From: JAAYDH01 sp035353055
GTDB taxonomy: Bacteria; Bacillota_I; Bacilli_A; RFN20; CAG-826
Direction of reading: 5' to 3'
Length of the DNA: 36,729 bases
Assembly: GCA_035353055.1 (NCBI GenBank)
Contig: DAOPYW010000014.1
Span: 1 to 36,729, forward strand
A program made the position numbers and the translations under genes. The notes beneath the pieces are model-generated. The model did not search any database. It saw nothing but the letters and a program-made list of their open reading frames with translations, and was not told where the DNA came from. This document shows, one piece after another, positions 1 through 7,329 of this stretch (positions within the stretch are counted from its first letter, which is position 1; every line of letters starts with the position of its first letter).

Positions 1-71
1 TGATATGGGGTATGGTGACTTTTTTGAACTGTCTACTTTTCGTTGACTAGTTCACGCAAGGTCTTTTATTT

Positions 72-1169
72 TTAGTATTGAGGTCTCAGTTGCTTCATCG
101 ACATCCACATGACGCGGATACCTAATAGAATGATGAAATACATGATCGCGTAACTCGGCAAGATAAATCCGAGAATTAACGCTAGCACAGCTGGGGAGAT
201 TGTCGACCAAGCTGACATCTTTAAGCAGACGCCAAACTTCAAATAGTTGAAGATGTTGCGCTTTCCTCTGGTGAGCAAGAAAACCATCAAGCCCATGAAT
301 ATGACCATCAATAGATAGATACCATAATATATTAATAGCGAATAAGTGACATTCAAATCGCGAGTGGTGATATAGGATTCATTAAAATAGACTTTCCAAT
401 TGTTCAGCACCCCTCTGGTATAGTCGGTGTCTGTCAAAGAGAAAGGAATGGCCAACCCTTCGCTGTCGAGGACAGTGAGAGAATTCTCTATCAACTTGGT
501 GCCTTCAGCGGTGTGCTTCCAATCGCCAAAAGCGCTCATCGTGCTGTAGTTTTCGGTGCTGTTGGGACGCTTGATGACAGCGTGCATTCCATATTTTGAT
601 AAGAGAATATAGGTAGGAAAATAGTATTCTTTTGAATCTTGTTCTTCCGCGGGGATGTCTTTCTTTTGGGTCGTTGTTCCCACGGCATAGCTCAACTCGT
701 CATTTTCAATGTAATCGGCGATAACAGTCGAAATATTGACTTCTTCTTTTTTGACATTGGAGGCAAAAGTGTAGAAAAGTTGGAAGTCGATTTGAGTTTT
801 GCCTTCGCGAGTGGCCTCGTAAGAATAGACTAGGACATTTGCTCCGAGATCTTCTTGCTTTTGCTCTAGCCCATCATCGTAGTAATATAAGCGGTCATCT
901 TTGACTGTGAATTCTTTGTTATCAGCGTGCAAAACTGAGCCCATTTGCGCTAAATATGTCTCGATATTTTCAGTATATTTTGCCAAGAAAGAAGCGCCGT
1001 ATTGATTGGCGGCAGAAACAGTAATTGGAATCACGGGAATAAATGTGGCTACCACCGCGATAATAACCGCCAGCCACCAGGGAGTATTTTTGGCAGTTTC
1101 CATCACCGCATCATTGCTATATAGTGATTTGAAACCATTTATGACATTTTCTCTTGTTTTTGCTTTCAT
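72..1169 (-). CDS. DUF1189-like membrane protein of unknown function
   Basis: 365 residues. One hydrophobic segment near the N-terminus (about 31-54) is followed by a roughly 200-residue polar, presumably extracytoplasmic domain, then three hydrophobic segments near the C-terminus (about 276-300, 315-337, 338-352). This one-plus-three topology with a large outside domain is what I associate with DUF1189 (YvdJ-like) proteins of Firmicutes; I could not confirm the family by search. The start is supported by a GAGGAA Shine-Dalgarno about 8 nt before the ATG and by a good promoter upstream. It stands alone, divergent from the tmRNA gene. The 71 bases after its stop (positions 1-71) hold no clear terminator. 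Function is unknown; a role in the cell envelope is inference from topology only. Confidence 0.6.
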   Translation of the reverse strand: MKAKTRENVINGFKSLYSNDAVMETAKNTPWWLAVIIAVVATFIPVIPITVSAANQYGASFLAKYTENIETYLAQMGSVLHADNKEFTVKDDRLYYYDDGLEQKQEDLGANVLVYSYEATREGKTQIDFQLFYTFASNVKKEEVNISTVIADYIENDELSYAVGTTTQKKDIPAEEQDSKEYYFPTYILLSKYGMHAVIKRPNSTENYSTMSAFGDWKHTAEGTKLIENSLTVLDSEGLAIPFSLTDTDYTRGVLNNWKVYFNESYITTRDLNVTYSLLIYYGIYLLMVIFMGLMVFLLTRGKRNIFNYLKFGVCLKMSAWSTISPAVLALILGFILPSYAIMYFIILLGIRVMWMSMKQLRPQY

Positions 1170-1193
1170 CGCGTATTCCTCGCTTGCTTGTCT

Positions 1194-1222
1194 ATTTTAT
1201 GTTATATACGTCTATTTTTCAA
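1194..1222 (-). promoter_or_regulatory. sigma-A-type promoter for the DUF1189-like gene
   Basis: On the minus strand, TTGAAA (1217-1222) and TAAAAT (1194-1199) are separated by exactly 17 nt. The gene's ATG lies 24 nt beyond the -10, leaving room for the Shine-Dalgarno. Read by eye. Confidence 0.55.
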
Positions 1223-1299
1223 ATAGATAATGCAGTTGTTTCTTGATGATGATGGAAAAAGCCTAGATAAGCAGATAAATGTACATTTTAAATATTTAC

Positions 1300-1327
1300 T
1301 TGCGCAAAGGTCCCCATATGTTAAAAT
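1300..1327 (+). promoter_or_regulatory. candidate promoter of the tmRNA gene
   Basis: TTGCGC (1300-1305), a 16-nt spacer and TAAAAT (1322-1327). The mature tmRNA 5' end is 20 nt beyond the -10, so a short 5' leader removed by RNase P is expected. Confidence 0.45.
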
Positions 1328-1347
1328 AACAGCGCTTAAAGCATCCT

Positions 1348-1750
1348 GGGACTGATATAGTTTCGACAGCGATACGCTAGGCTTTAACTGCAGTCGAGCG
1401 GTGACGTAATCACCAAAAAAACAATAACTGACAACAGTTATATGAGAGCACCTCGCTCTCAATCTCTCTGCTTAGCCGCTTAATTGCGACTCCCGATTTA
1501 GGGTTTCGGCCTCTTTAGGTCGAACAGAGCACCCCCTGAGGTTTTAGCCTTTCACGCTCAGACAGGGTGCCATAACAAAAGGATAGTAATCGAAAGTGGA
1601 TTTGTTAATCGGTTATGAAATTTAGAAAATCTCGCACGTACTAGTCGGTTGATATGCAAAGACGTGTCAAAAACTAATATTAACTAAACTGTAAGCGTTA
1701 TTGAAAAGCGGTCGTTGGACCGGGAGGGCAGATCTCCCGCAGTTCCACCA
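1348..1750 (+). ncRNA. ssrA: tmRNA (trans-translation RNA)
   Basis: A 403-nt one-piece tmRNA with encoded CCA. The 5' GGGACTG (1348-1354) pairs with CAGTTCC (1740-1746), including the G3-U70 wobble that specifies alanine charging. The diagnostic TTTCGAC (1370-1376) follows. A GGTGA/TCACC hairpin at 1400-1414 probably belongs to pseudoknot 1. The frame ending in TAA at 1481-1483 encodes a tag finishing SLCLAA, the usual LAA-type degron end; the resume codon is unresolved (GAC at 1430 would give 17 residues). The rest holds several stem and pseudoknot elements. Two things are odd: the T-loop reads GGCAGAT instead of a TTCRANT-like sequence, and two perfect hairpins fall inside the tag frame. 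Its product, with SmpB (not in this window), rescues stalled ribosomes. Confidence 0.95.
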
Positions 1751-1761
1751 GACCAAAAAAT

Positions 1762-1787
1762 GCATTTCCTTAGGAAATGTTTTTTTA
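1762..1787 (+). terminator. rho-independent terminator of ssrA
   Basis: CATTTCC (1763-1769), loop TTA, GGAAATG (1773-1779), then seven T residues. It starts about 12 nt after the tmRNA CCA end. Confidence 0.85.
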
Positions 1788-1850
1788 TTTATTTAAAATA
1801 AGTTACTCTTTTGAGCATTTTTCAAAAGCAATTGGCTTGTATTTATTTTC

Positions 1851-1856
1851 TATAAT
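1851..1856 (+). promoter_or_regulatory. candidate -10 element for the DegV gene
   Basis: A perfect TATAAT, but no good -35 at standard spacing. It would give a leader of about 85 nt before the DegV ATG, in which I see no recognised riboswitch. Confidence 0.35.
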
Positions 1857-1946
1857 GATAAAATACGAAAGACCAATCCAACAACGGAATGCCCCTCTTC
1901 ACGACTAATACCTGTTTAGAATATATACCATTAATGAAAGGAAAAA

Positions 1947-2855
1947 ATGATGATGAAAATTGCCCTTTCCGCTGAGACTACTATTGACTTAACCCCTGAA
2001 CTGATTGAGAAATATCAAATCCACATCGTTCCCTTCCAAGTGACGCTTGGCGAGAGGACTGATGAAGATGGAAAGATCACCCCCCAAGAAATTTTTGATT
2101 TTGTGGCGAAATACAACATTTTGCCTCGCACCAGCGCCATCAATGAATATGCCTACGAAGTGCATTTCAGCAAACTGAAAAAAGATTACGATGCGATTAT
2201 TCACATTTCTCTGGGAGGAAAAATCTCCTCTTCCGTCCAAAACGCTAAAAATGTTGCCGCAGGGATGAAAGATGTCTTTGTCATCGATTCCGAATCGCTG
2301 TCAACCGGCATTGCTCTATTGGCCATCTATGCTTCGATGCTGATTAGCGAAGGAAAAATGACTGCCGCCCAAATCGCCGCGAAAGTCGAAGCTCGCAAAT
2401 CTAAAGTTCAAGCCAGCTTTGTGGTCAACACCATTGAATACCTCTACAAAGGCGGTCGCTGCACTTCCTTTCAAAGATTCGGCGCTAATCTCCTTCGGCT
2501 AAAGCCAGAGATTATTGTCAAAGAAGGAAAATTGATTCCTGGCAAGAAGTTTATTGGCCGCAACAGCGCTGTCGTTCGCGACTACTGCAAAGATATTCTC
2601 GAGGAATTTGATTCTCCTGATCTAACAGTGGGTTTTGTCACCCATTCGCACGCCTCTCCTGATATGATTGACGAAGCAAAAAAAGCTCTGTACGAAAGAG
2701 GCTTCAAAGTTATTTACGAGACTGTCGCCGGAGCGACTATCACCAGCCACTGTGGGCCAAAGACTCTCGGCATTCTCTACATCAATGATGGCGAAAAAAA
2801 GCAAGTTAAAAATAAGAAGAAAGAAAAACCTGTCAAGCCAGCTAAAAAGAAGTAA
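1947..2855 (+). CDS. DegV family fatty-acid-binding protein
   Basis: 302 residues, close to the DegV family's usual 280-300. Family features visible are the N-terminal strand followed by a polar Thr/Asp turn (ETTIDLT, about 9-15), the TSAIN segment (about 63-67) of the first domain, and the KGGRC motif (about 168-172) typical of this fold. Members of the family (FakB type) bind a fatty acid and present it to the kinase FakA for phospholipid synthesis; no fakA is seen here, so pathway membership is inference. The C-terminal 20 or so residues are a lysine-rich tail beyond the family core. Three ATG codons in a row (1947, 1950, 1953) follow an AAAGG Shine-Dalgarno, so the exact start is ambiguous by one or two residues. 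Confidence 0.9.
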   Translation: MMMKIALSAETTIDLTPELIEKYQIHIVPFQVTLGERTDEDGKITPQEIFDFVAKYNILPRTSAINEYAYEVHFSKLKKDYDAIIHISLGGKISSSVQNAKNVAAGMKDVFVIDSESLSTGIALLAIYASMLISEGKMTAAQIAAKVEARKSKVQASFVVNTIEYLYKGGRCTSFQRFGANLLRLKPEIIVKEGKLIPGKKFIGRNSAVVRDYCKDILEEFDSPDLTVGFVTHSHASPDMIDEAKKALYERGFKVIYETVAGATITSHCGPKTLGILYINDGEKKQVKNKKKEKPVKPAKKK

Positions 2856-2860
2856 AAATA

Positions 2861-2911
2861 AAAACATTGGGGATCAGCGCTATCAGCAAGCCTCTACTCC
2901 AATGTTTTTTT
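2861..2911. terminator. bidirectional terminator between degV and the XRE gene
   Basis: AAAACATTGG (2861-2870) pairs with CCAATGTTTT (2899-2908) around a 28-nt loop. There are T-runs on both strands, so it can serve both convergent genes. The right arm lies inside the last codons of the XRE gene. Confidence 0.7.
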
Positions 2912-3514
2912 ATGCTCTTTAATTGTCTTTCTTAAGAAGTACCAAAGGATGGCTAAGATCTGCAGGGGTATTCCGATCACAAATATCAGATAGGAATTAG
3001 GGAAAGGCATCATCAGGAAAAAAGATAGGAATATCGCGAGAGCGGAAGTCCAAATCAACCCGCTGACCGATAAGAGAAGACCGAGCCGAATATGATAAAT
3101 GGACGTCCAAACGACCAATAAAATAAAGCTGGGAATCAAAGCGTATATAAAGCAGAGCCATGAATGGGGAAAATCTTTAAAAACAATCGCGCAGAACAAG
3201 AACATGGAAGCGGCGATCAACCAGACTAAGCCCACTGAGAGCAGGATGATGAACATTCTTTTTTTGGCTCTTACCTGCTTGGTGGTCATCACTTTGTCTT
3301 CGCGGAAGAAGTCATCGATAGTGATGCCATAGAAGTCAGCGAGGGCCTTCATCACTAATGTGTCGGGGATGCTTTCGCCTCTTTCCCATTTGGAAACAGA
3401 TTTGTCGGAATAGTTAAAACGCTCAGCTAGTTGAAGCTGAGTCAAACCTGCTTTTTTTCGATAGTAACTAAGATTATCCGCTATTAGCTTGGTAGTTGTC
3501 TCTATATCGCTCAT
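2894..3514 (-). CDS. XRE-family HTH regulator with C-terminal membrane domain
   Basis: 206 residues. The N-terminal 65 form a classic Cro/C1 helix-turn-helix (about 10-62) with LTQLQLAERFNYSDKSVSKW as the recognition region. Then come four hydrophobic segments (about 88-109, 120-138, 145-168, 172-192), so this is a membrane-tethered regulator. Such HTH-plus-TM proteins are common in Firmicutes and usually sense something at the membrane, but the ligand and targets cannot be read from the sequence. The ATG is preceded by TAAGAT at exactly 6 nt and by no Shine-Dalgarno, suggesting a leaderless message. It is convergent with the DegV gene and divergent from the small acidic gene. Confidence 0.85.
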   Translation of the reverse strand: MSDIETTTKLIADNLSYYRKKAGLTQLQLAERFNYSDKSVSKWERGESIPDTLVMKALADFYGITIDDFFREDKVMTTKQVRAKKRMFIILLSVGLVWLIAASMFLFCAIVFKDFPHSWLCFIYALIPSFILLVVWTSIYHIRLGLLLSVSGLIWTSALAIFLSFFLMMPFPNSYLIFVIGIPLQILAILWYFLRKTIKEHKKTLE

Positions 3515-3520
3515 GGCTAT

Positions 3521-3526
3521 ATCTTA
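3521..3526 (-). promoter_or_regulatory. -10 element giving a leaderless XRE-gene mRNA
   Basis: On the minus strand, TAAGAT, six nucleotides, then the ATG at 3514. Initiation at the usual distance would fall on or next to the start codon. The -35 is poor (TTTTAT at 17 nt). Confidence 0.4.
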
Positions 3527-3733
3527 ACCAAAAATGAATTATTATAAAATAATTATTTGCCTTTATAGCAATTTTTTGCTCACTAATCAAATATTAAAAT
3601 CGATAATTTGGACAGTGTCAAAACCATCGTGTTATTTTCTTGGCGATAATAACTTGAATGTGATAGGCTAATTTCGTCAAAGAAAGAGCCGCTAAGATAA
3701 TCATTTCTATAAGCAAAAAAGGGAGGGACTTTT

Positions 3734-3877
3734 ATGTATTTTGGTCCAAAAACAAAGAGCAATGCCGATTCCATCGAAAACGAAGAATTGCAAATTGTTG
3801 AAGCGATGTATCAAGCTGAAGAATTTCCTGATTCCCTTTTAGAAAACGAAGATCTCTTCTTTGAAGCAGAAGATTAA
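3734..3877 (+). CDS. small acidic protein, 47 residues, unknown
   Basis: An ORF of 47 codons beginning MYFGPKTKSNADSIENEE and ending FFEAED. It has 14 acidic and only 2 lysine residues, no Cys and no membrane segment. Translation is supported by a strong purine-rich Shine-Dalgarno (GGGAGGG at 3721-3727, 6 nt before the ATG) and by a clean terminator 30 nt after the stop, so it looks like its own transcription unit. The overlapping 63-codon minus-strand frame (3583-3774) has neither. I recognise no family. Its roughly 200-base upstream region has several weak -35/-10 pairs but no clear promoter. An acidic regulatory or partner-binding peptide is only a guess. Confidence 0.6.
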   Translation: MYFGPKTKSNADSIENEELQIVEAMYQAEEFPDSLLENEDLFFEAED

Positions 3878-3906
3878 TTCCAGACTTTAACTCATTTTGT
3901 TACTAG

Positions 3907-3931
3907 ACGAGTGTTTGCCACTCGTTTTTCT
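3907..3931 (+). terminator. rho-independent terminator of the small acidic gene
   Basis: ACGAGTG (3907-3913), loop TTTGC, CACTCGT (3919-3925), followed by a T-rich tract. Confidence 0.85.
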
Positions 3932-3953
3932 TTATTTAAAAGTGGCAAGTGGT

Positions 3954-3959
3954 TAAAAT
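3954..3959 (+). promoter_or_regulatory. -10 element giving a leaderless wzy-like mRNA
   Basis: TAAAAT, seven nucleotides, then ATG at 3967. No Shine-Dalgarno stands before this ATG or before the upstream in-frame GTG at 3949. The -35 is weak (TTTATT at 17 nt). Confidence 0.4.
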
Positions 3960-3966
3960 AAAGCAT

Positions 3967-5433
3967 ATGAACGATGCGGTGAAAACTTCTTCAAAAAGAA
4001 AAATTAATTTTTCGGCCTTTGCAAATGTCGTAGTTTTTTTCACTCTTGAGGTTTTGGCGTTCATCGCTTTTTCTCTAGGAACCTCTTACATTCTATACAG
4101 TATTTTAAGCATCGTTTTATTAGCGTTTTTACTTTTGGTGACTTTTCGCCAGATTAATAAGGATGGCTTAGCCACCTACGCCTTCTTCTTATTTCCAATT
4201 TTTGTCTTCGGATTGTTGAGCGCTCTCAGCGTTTTCACTCAGGATCCTGCCTTCGCGCTAAATGGCTATGGCTTTTTTATACCCATCGCCATGACTTGCT
4301 TTGCGGCATGCGGATATTTCGTCAGCTCCATCAAAGCATTTAGCATAAGCAAAGCTATGCTTGTTATCTATTCAGCCCTGGCGGTGCTCACCTTGATTAA
4401 TCTTTTAGCCACGATGCTCGAATTCACGCCTTTCTACACTTTGATTTATCGCGGGCGATATATTTTCTATGATGGAGCGATCAGCGAAGTCCCGATTTCG
4501 CAGATGGCCTTCGCTTTATTGGGCTTTTCTATCAGCGAAGTTTCTCTCGAATATTTTTCTTTGTTCCCTTCCCTGTTAATCACCGCCATCATCCCTTTGT
4601 TCTTCTTAAAGTTTAAGCAAAATAAAACAGTTTTCTCCCTCTATTTGGGCTATACCATTTTAGGATTTATTGCCTTGTTGACCACCGTGTCAAAAATGAC
4701 AATCATCTCTGATGTCCTGCTGTTTATCCTAGTTCTCTTAGTCTTGCTCTTCTCCAAACTCCATTGGAAGGGGAAAGTATTAAAGATTGTCGCTATTGTT
4801 TTCGCATCATTGTTTGCGATAGGCTTTATCGTCATGTTTTTCAACTCCCTTGAAAATGGTGGTGGTATCTTTAAGATTGTCCACGATTTCATCGCTGGCA
4901 ACAGTCTCCTTAATCGCATATTCACTGCCAACGGACTAGTGGATAAGTACAATAAGATACTCAACCAACTATTGACGACTGATACCAACGGGAATTTCAT
5001 ATGGCTCTTTGGCTTCACTGCCACTGAGGTCTCACCATCAAACTCTTGGTTTTTTGACAATTTCATGACCTCCGGAGTCTTTGGCTTTTTCTTCTTTATT
5101 TTCTTCCTCTTTGTGGGAGTTCGTCGCCTGCTCAAATACTACCGTGAAAGCAGCGATAACATGAAAGATAAGGCAATGGTCGTGGCCTTTATACTCTGCT
5201 TCTTTGCTTACAGTTTTATTAACTATGATGCCTCTCCTTTAATTTTCTCGAAGTTCTTGATGCCCATCTATCTATCTGGGCCATTCCTAATCGCTCTATT
5301 TTTATTGTCGTATGCGATATATCAATCTTCCAGCACAGCTAAAGCAGCTGTATTATCGGAGCCGATTGCTCCAGAAGCTAAACCAACCGCAAATAAGGAA
5401 GGAGCCGATGAAAATGAAACGATTTCTCTGTAA
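3967..5433 (+). CDS. Wzy/O-antigen-ligase-like membrane polymerase
   Basis: 488 residues from the ATG at 3967 (494 from the in-frame GTG at 3949, which would overlap the candidate -10 hexamer). The protein is almost entirely hydrophobic, with about 10-12 membrane segments and one longer polar stretch around residues 300-350 (SLENGGGIFKIVHDF onward), the layout of O-antigen polymerases and ligases. The PSNSWFFDNFM segment (about 359-369) resembles the conserved short motif preceding the last helices in this family. It would polymerise or transfer lipid-linked repeat units outside the membrane, fitting the flippase and glycosyltransferases that follow. The C-terminal tail is Ala/Pro/Glu-rich and its last 26 nt overlap the lipoprotein gene, whose start lies inside it. 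Confidence 0.75.
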   Translation: MNDAVKTSSKRKINFSAFANVVVFFTLEVLAFIAFSLGTSYILYSILSIVLLAFLLLVTFRQINKDGLATYAFFLFPIFVFGLLSALSVFTQDPAFALNGYGFFIPIAMTCFAACGYFVSSIKAFSISKAMLVIYSALAVLTLINLLATMLEFTPFYTLIYRGRYIFYDGAISEVPISQMAFALLGFSISEVSLEYFSLFPSLLITAIIPLFFLKFKQNKTVFSLYLGYTILGFIALLTTVSKMTIISDVLLFILVLLVLLFSKLHWKGKVLKIVAIVFASLFAIGFIVMFFNSLENGGGIFKIVHDFIAGNSLLNRIFTANGLVDKYNKILNQLLTTDTNGNFIWLFGFTATEVSPSNSWFFDNFMTSGVFGFFFFIFFLFVGVRRLLKYYRESSDNMKDKAMVVAFILCFFAYSFINYDASPLIFSKFLMPIYLSGPFLIALFLLSYAIYQSSSTAKAAVLSEPIAPEAKPTANKEGADENETISL

Positions 5434-6424
5434 AAGCCTTCTCTTGGTCATGGTATTTGGCCTAACCGCTTGCGGTTATTCTCTCAATGAATTGTATTAT
5501 GGTGACTCTTATAATTCCCCTAATTTTGCGGATAATTACTACAAGGTATGGGATGACGACATCAACTACAAAGGAAGCAAAAATAAGATCACCAATTCCA
5601 ATCCAGAAACCATCGTTTTGGATAAAGCGACAGATTATGTATTCACAAAATTTGGTGAGGACAACTTTAATCTTGTCGAGCCAAGACATGATGACTATGT
5701 CTACATCAATGATTTTACTGAGGAAATCACCGGCGAGGACTTATATCCCTATGGCCCAAACAATAATTTAAGTGATATCAACGACTCTTTCCGCTACGGG
5801 TATATGTCGAAGCTTTTTGATGGGCAATTATTCTGCGATGGCGACTATGAAAAAGCTCGCGTTCAAATCGACACAAGCGGCTTTGGGAGAACATTTTCCA
5901 AGGAGCTATATTCCTCTACTTATTTCGCCATCAGCTTTAAGACCTCTATTGAATATCGCCGGATTGTAGATGTCGATGGCCAGGATGTCGAGATTGATAT
6001 TTCCAAATGGTGGAATGGCAGCAATGTCGGCTCCCTCGTTCACGACTGTGGCATTAATCTCACTATTAACTTTTATTTAAAAAATGCGCATGGATATGAG
6101 CGCGTACCTGTCAGCTATGAAATAGCCGATATTCCATCTAATGGAAGCGAGGATCCATTGACCAGAGCAAACTATATTCTCTTTGGCTTTGAAATTGGCC
6201 ACAGCGTTCCTTCTCTCGATCGCTGCGCGGGAATTTCTATCGAATACACTTACACTGATGCTTATCTCGATAACATCAATGCTCAGATTACAGCAAAAAA
6301 TGAAAGCAATGCGACCAATGCTTACTTCAATAGCAATGAATCTAGCCGCCACCTCTATGGCGGGCCTATTCAACACTCCGTTCTTTTATACGAAGTGCTA
6401 TTTCCCACTTCTATTTGGCATTAA
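5408..6424 (+). CDS. putative lipoprotein of the polysaccharide locus, unknown
   Basis: 338 residues from the ATG at 5408, chosen because AAGGAAGGAG lies just upstream and because the protein then opens with a lipoprotein signal: basic n-region, hydrophobic core, LTAC lipobox with Cys at about 22. The in-frame extension back to 5312 would only repeat the upstream gene's C-terminus in another frame. The mature protein is rich in Tyr, Asp and Asn with no repeats and no family I recognise. It is probably made together with the Wzy-like protein (26-nt overlap) and anchored outside, so a role in glycan export, ligation or sensing is plausible but inferred. Its 3' end overlaps the convergent ATP-grasp gene by 14 bp. 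Confidence 0.8.
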   Translation: MKMKRFLCKSLLLVMVFGLTACGYSLNELYYGDSYNSPNFADNYYKVWDDDINYKGSKNKITNSNPETIVLDKATDYVFTKFGEDNFNLVEPRHDDYVYINDFTEEITGEDLYPYGPNNNLSDINDSFRYGYMSKLFDGQLFCDGDYEKARVQIDTSGFGRTFSKELYSSTYFAISFKTSIEYRRIVDVDGQDVEIDISKWWNGSNVGSLVHDCGINLTINFYLKNAHGYERVPVSYEIADIPSNGSEDPLTRANYILFGFEIGHSVPSLDRCAGISIEYTYTDAYLDNINAQITAKNESNATNAYFNSNESSRHLYGGPIQHSVLLYEVLFPTSIWH

Positions 6425-7328
6425 TTTTAGAAGAGATATCTAACCATTTCCCAATCTCGAAATCAGCCTTATCATCATCGAAGATGAGAGTGCCTTTTGC
6501 TGGCGTAAAAGTCATCTCGGAAAAATATATTTTGCCGCGGATGTTATAGAGATCGACCCGCACGAAAGGGAAAGGCTGAGCGAGAATTTCTGCCATGGCT
6601 ATCATATCATCCCAATGATCTGGTTTTCTCAATGGGTAATCGGTTTTTTTCCAACCATTGAACTGAGCGCCATCAAAAGGGATCCAGTCAATGTAATAAT
6701 TGTTATAGCGTATATCTTTGCCTCTGCCAGTGACAACGTACATGTATTTGGCGTGACCATTGAAGACATGAATTTTGTATTCGACAGGCAAGGGTTGTCC
6801 TTCTTCCATCAAATATTCCTCGATGATAATCTGGGGTTTAATTGGCGAATAATGCATCTCGACAGTCTTCTTCCCATAATTGGTTCTTAACCACTGGGTA
6901 AATAGATTTCTGAGCGCAGGGATATTAATGTTATTTTTATCGCGGCAGATATAGTTGAAAGCGCATCCATGAGAGCATTTCATGACGAATTGATTTGGCA
7001 GCGAATTGAAGTCGATGTCGTCAAAGCGATCAAAGATTCCATAGATGGGGATGATCTTGTCACAGAATCCTCGGCTCTTGACATAATCTCTGACCCCGAC
7101 GCGGCCAGCGCATTGAATGACTAGCGGATCTTTTGGATAAGCGAAGAGGCGGAGATATTGCAGTTTCTCGGTATAGCGGACAGGATTTTTCAAATTCAGC
7201 TTATGATGAGTGATGTACTGATATTGAAAAGAGACATACCATTTTTTGCTCATCAATTTGATGATGTTGCGAAAAGGAGAGACTAATGCTCTTTTAAATT
7301 TATTTTCATGCAGATTTGGATTAGGCAT
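6411..7328 (-). CDS. TupA-like ATP-grasp protein
   Basis: 305 residues from the ATG at 7328, which has GGAGGA about 6 nt upstream; an in-frame GTG at 7349 lacks this. Sequence features match the TupA-like ATP-grasp family found in polysaccharide loci: an N-terminal basic/aromatic region with LNLKNPVRYTEKLQYLRL, KCSHG (about 117-121), IIIEEYL (about 168-174), EYKIHVFNGHAKYMY (about 184-198), and a C-terminal EMTFTPAKG (about 268-276) that would bind Mg-ATP. The namesake acts in teichuronopeptide synthesis, so amide-linked decoration of a surface glycan is the family-based guess; the substrate is unknown. It starts one base after the flippase stop, so the two are one operon. Confidence 0.8.
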   Translation of the reverse strand: MPNPNLHENKFKRALVSPFRNIIKLMSKKWYVSFQYQYITHHKLNLKNPVRYTEKLQYLRLFAYPKDPLVIQCAGRVGVRDYVKSRGFCDKIIPIYGIFDRFDDIDFNSLPNQFVMKCSHGCAFNYICRDKNNINIPALRNLFTQWLRTNYGKKTVEMHYSPIKPQIIIEEYLMEEGQPLPVEYKIHVFNGHAKYMYVVTGRGKDIRYNNYYIDWIPFDGAQFNGWKKTDYPLRKPDHWDDMIAMAEILAQPFPFVRVDLYNIRGKIYFSEMTFTPAKGTLIFDDDKADFEIGKWLDISSKINAK

Positions 7329-7329
7329 A

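Noticed and set aside
1..71. Terminator or gene at the window's left edge
   Set aside because: Only a poor GAACT/AGTTC inverted repeat without a T-run after the DUF1189-like gene's stop, and no coding frame I can support.
3583..3774. 63-codon minus-strand ORF in the gap after the XRE gene
   Set aside because: It has no ribosome site and overlaps the plus-strand 47-codon gene that does have a strong one plus a terminator.
4650..5135. 161-codon minus-strand ORF inside the Wzy-like gene
   Set aside because: Lysine/arginine-rich antisense shadow of hydrophobic codons; no start signal, and the sense gene is clearly coding.
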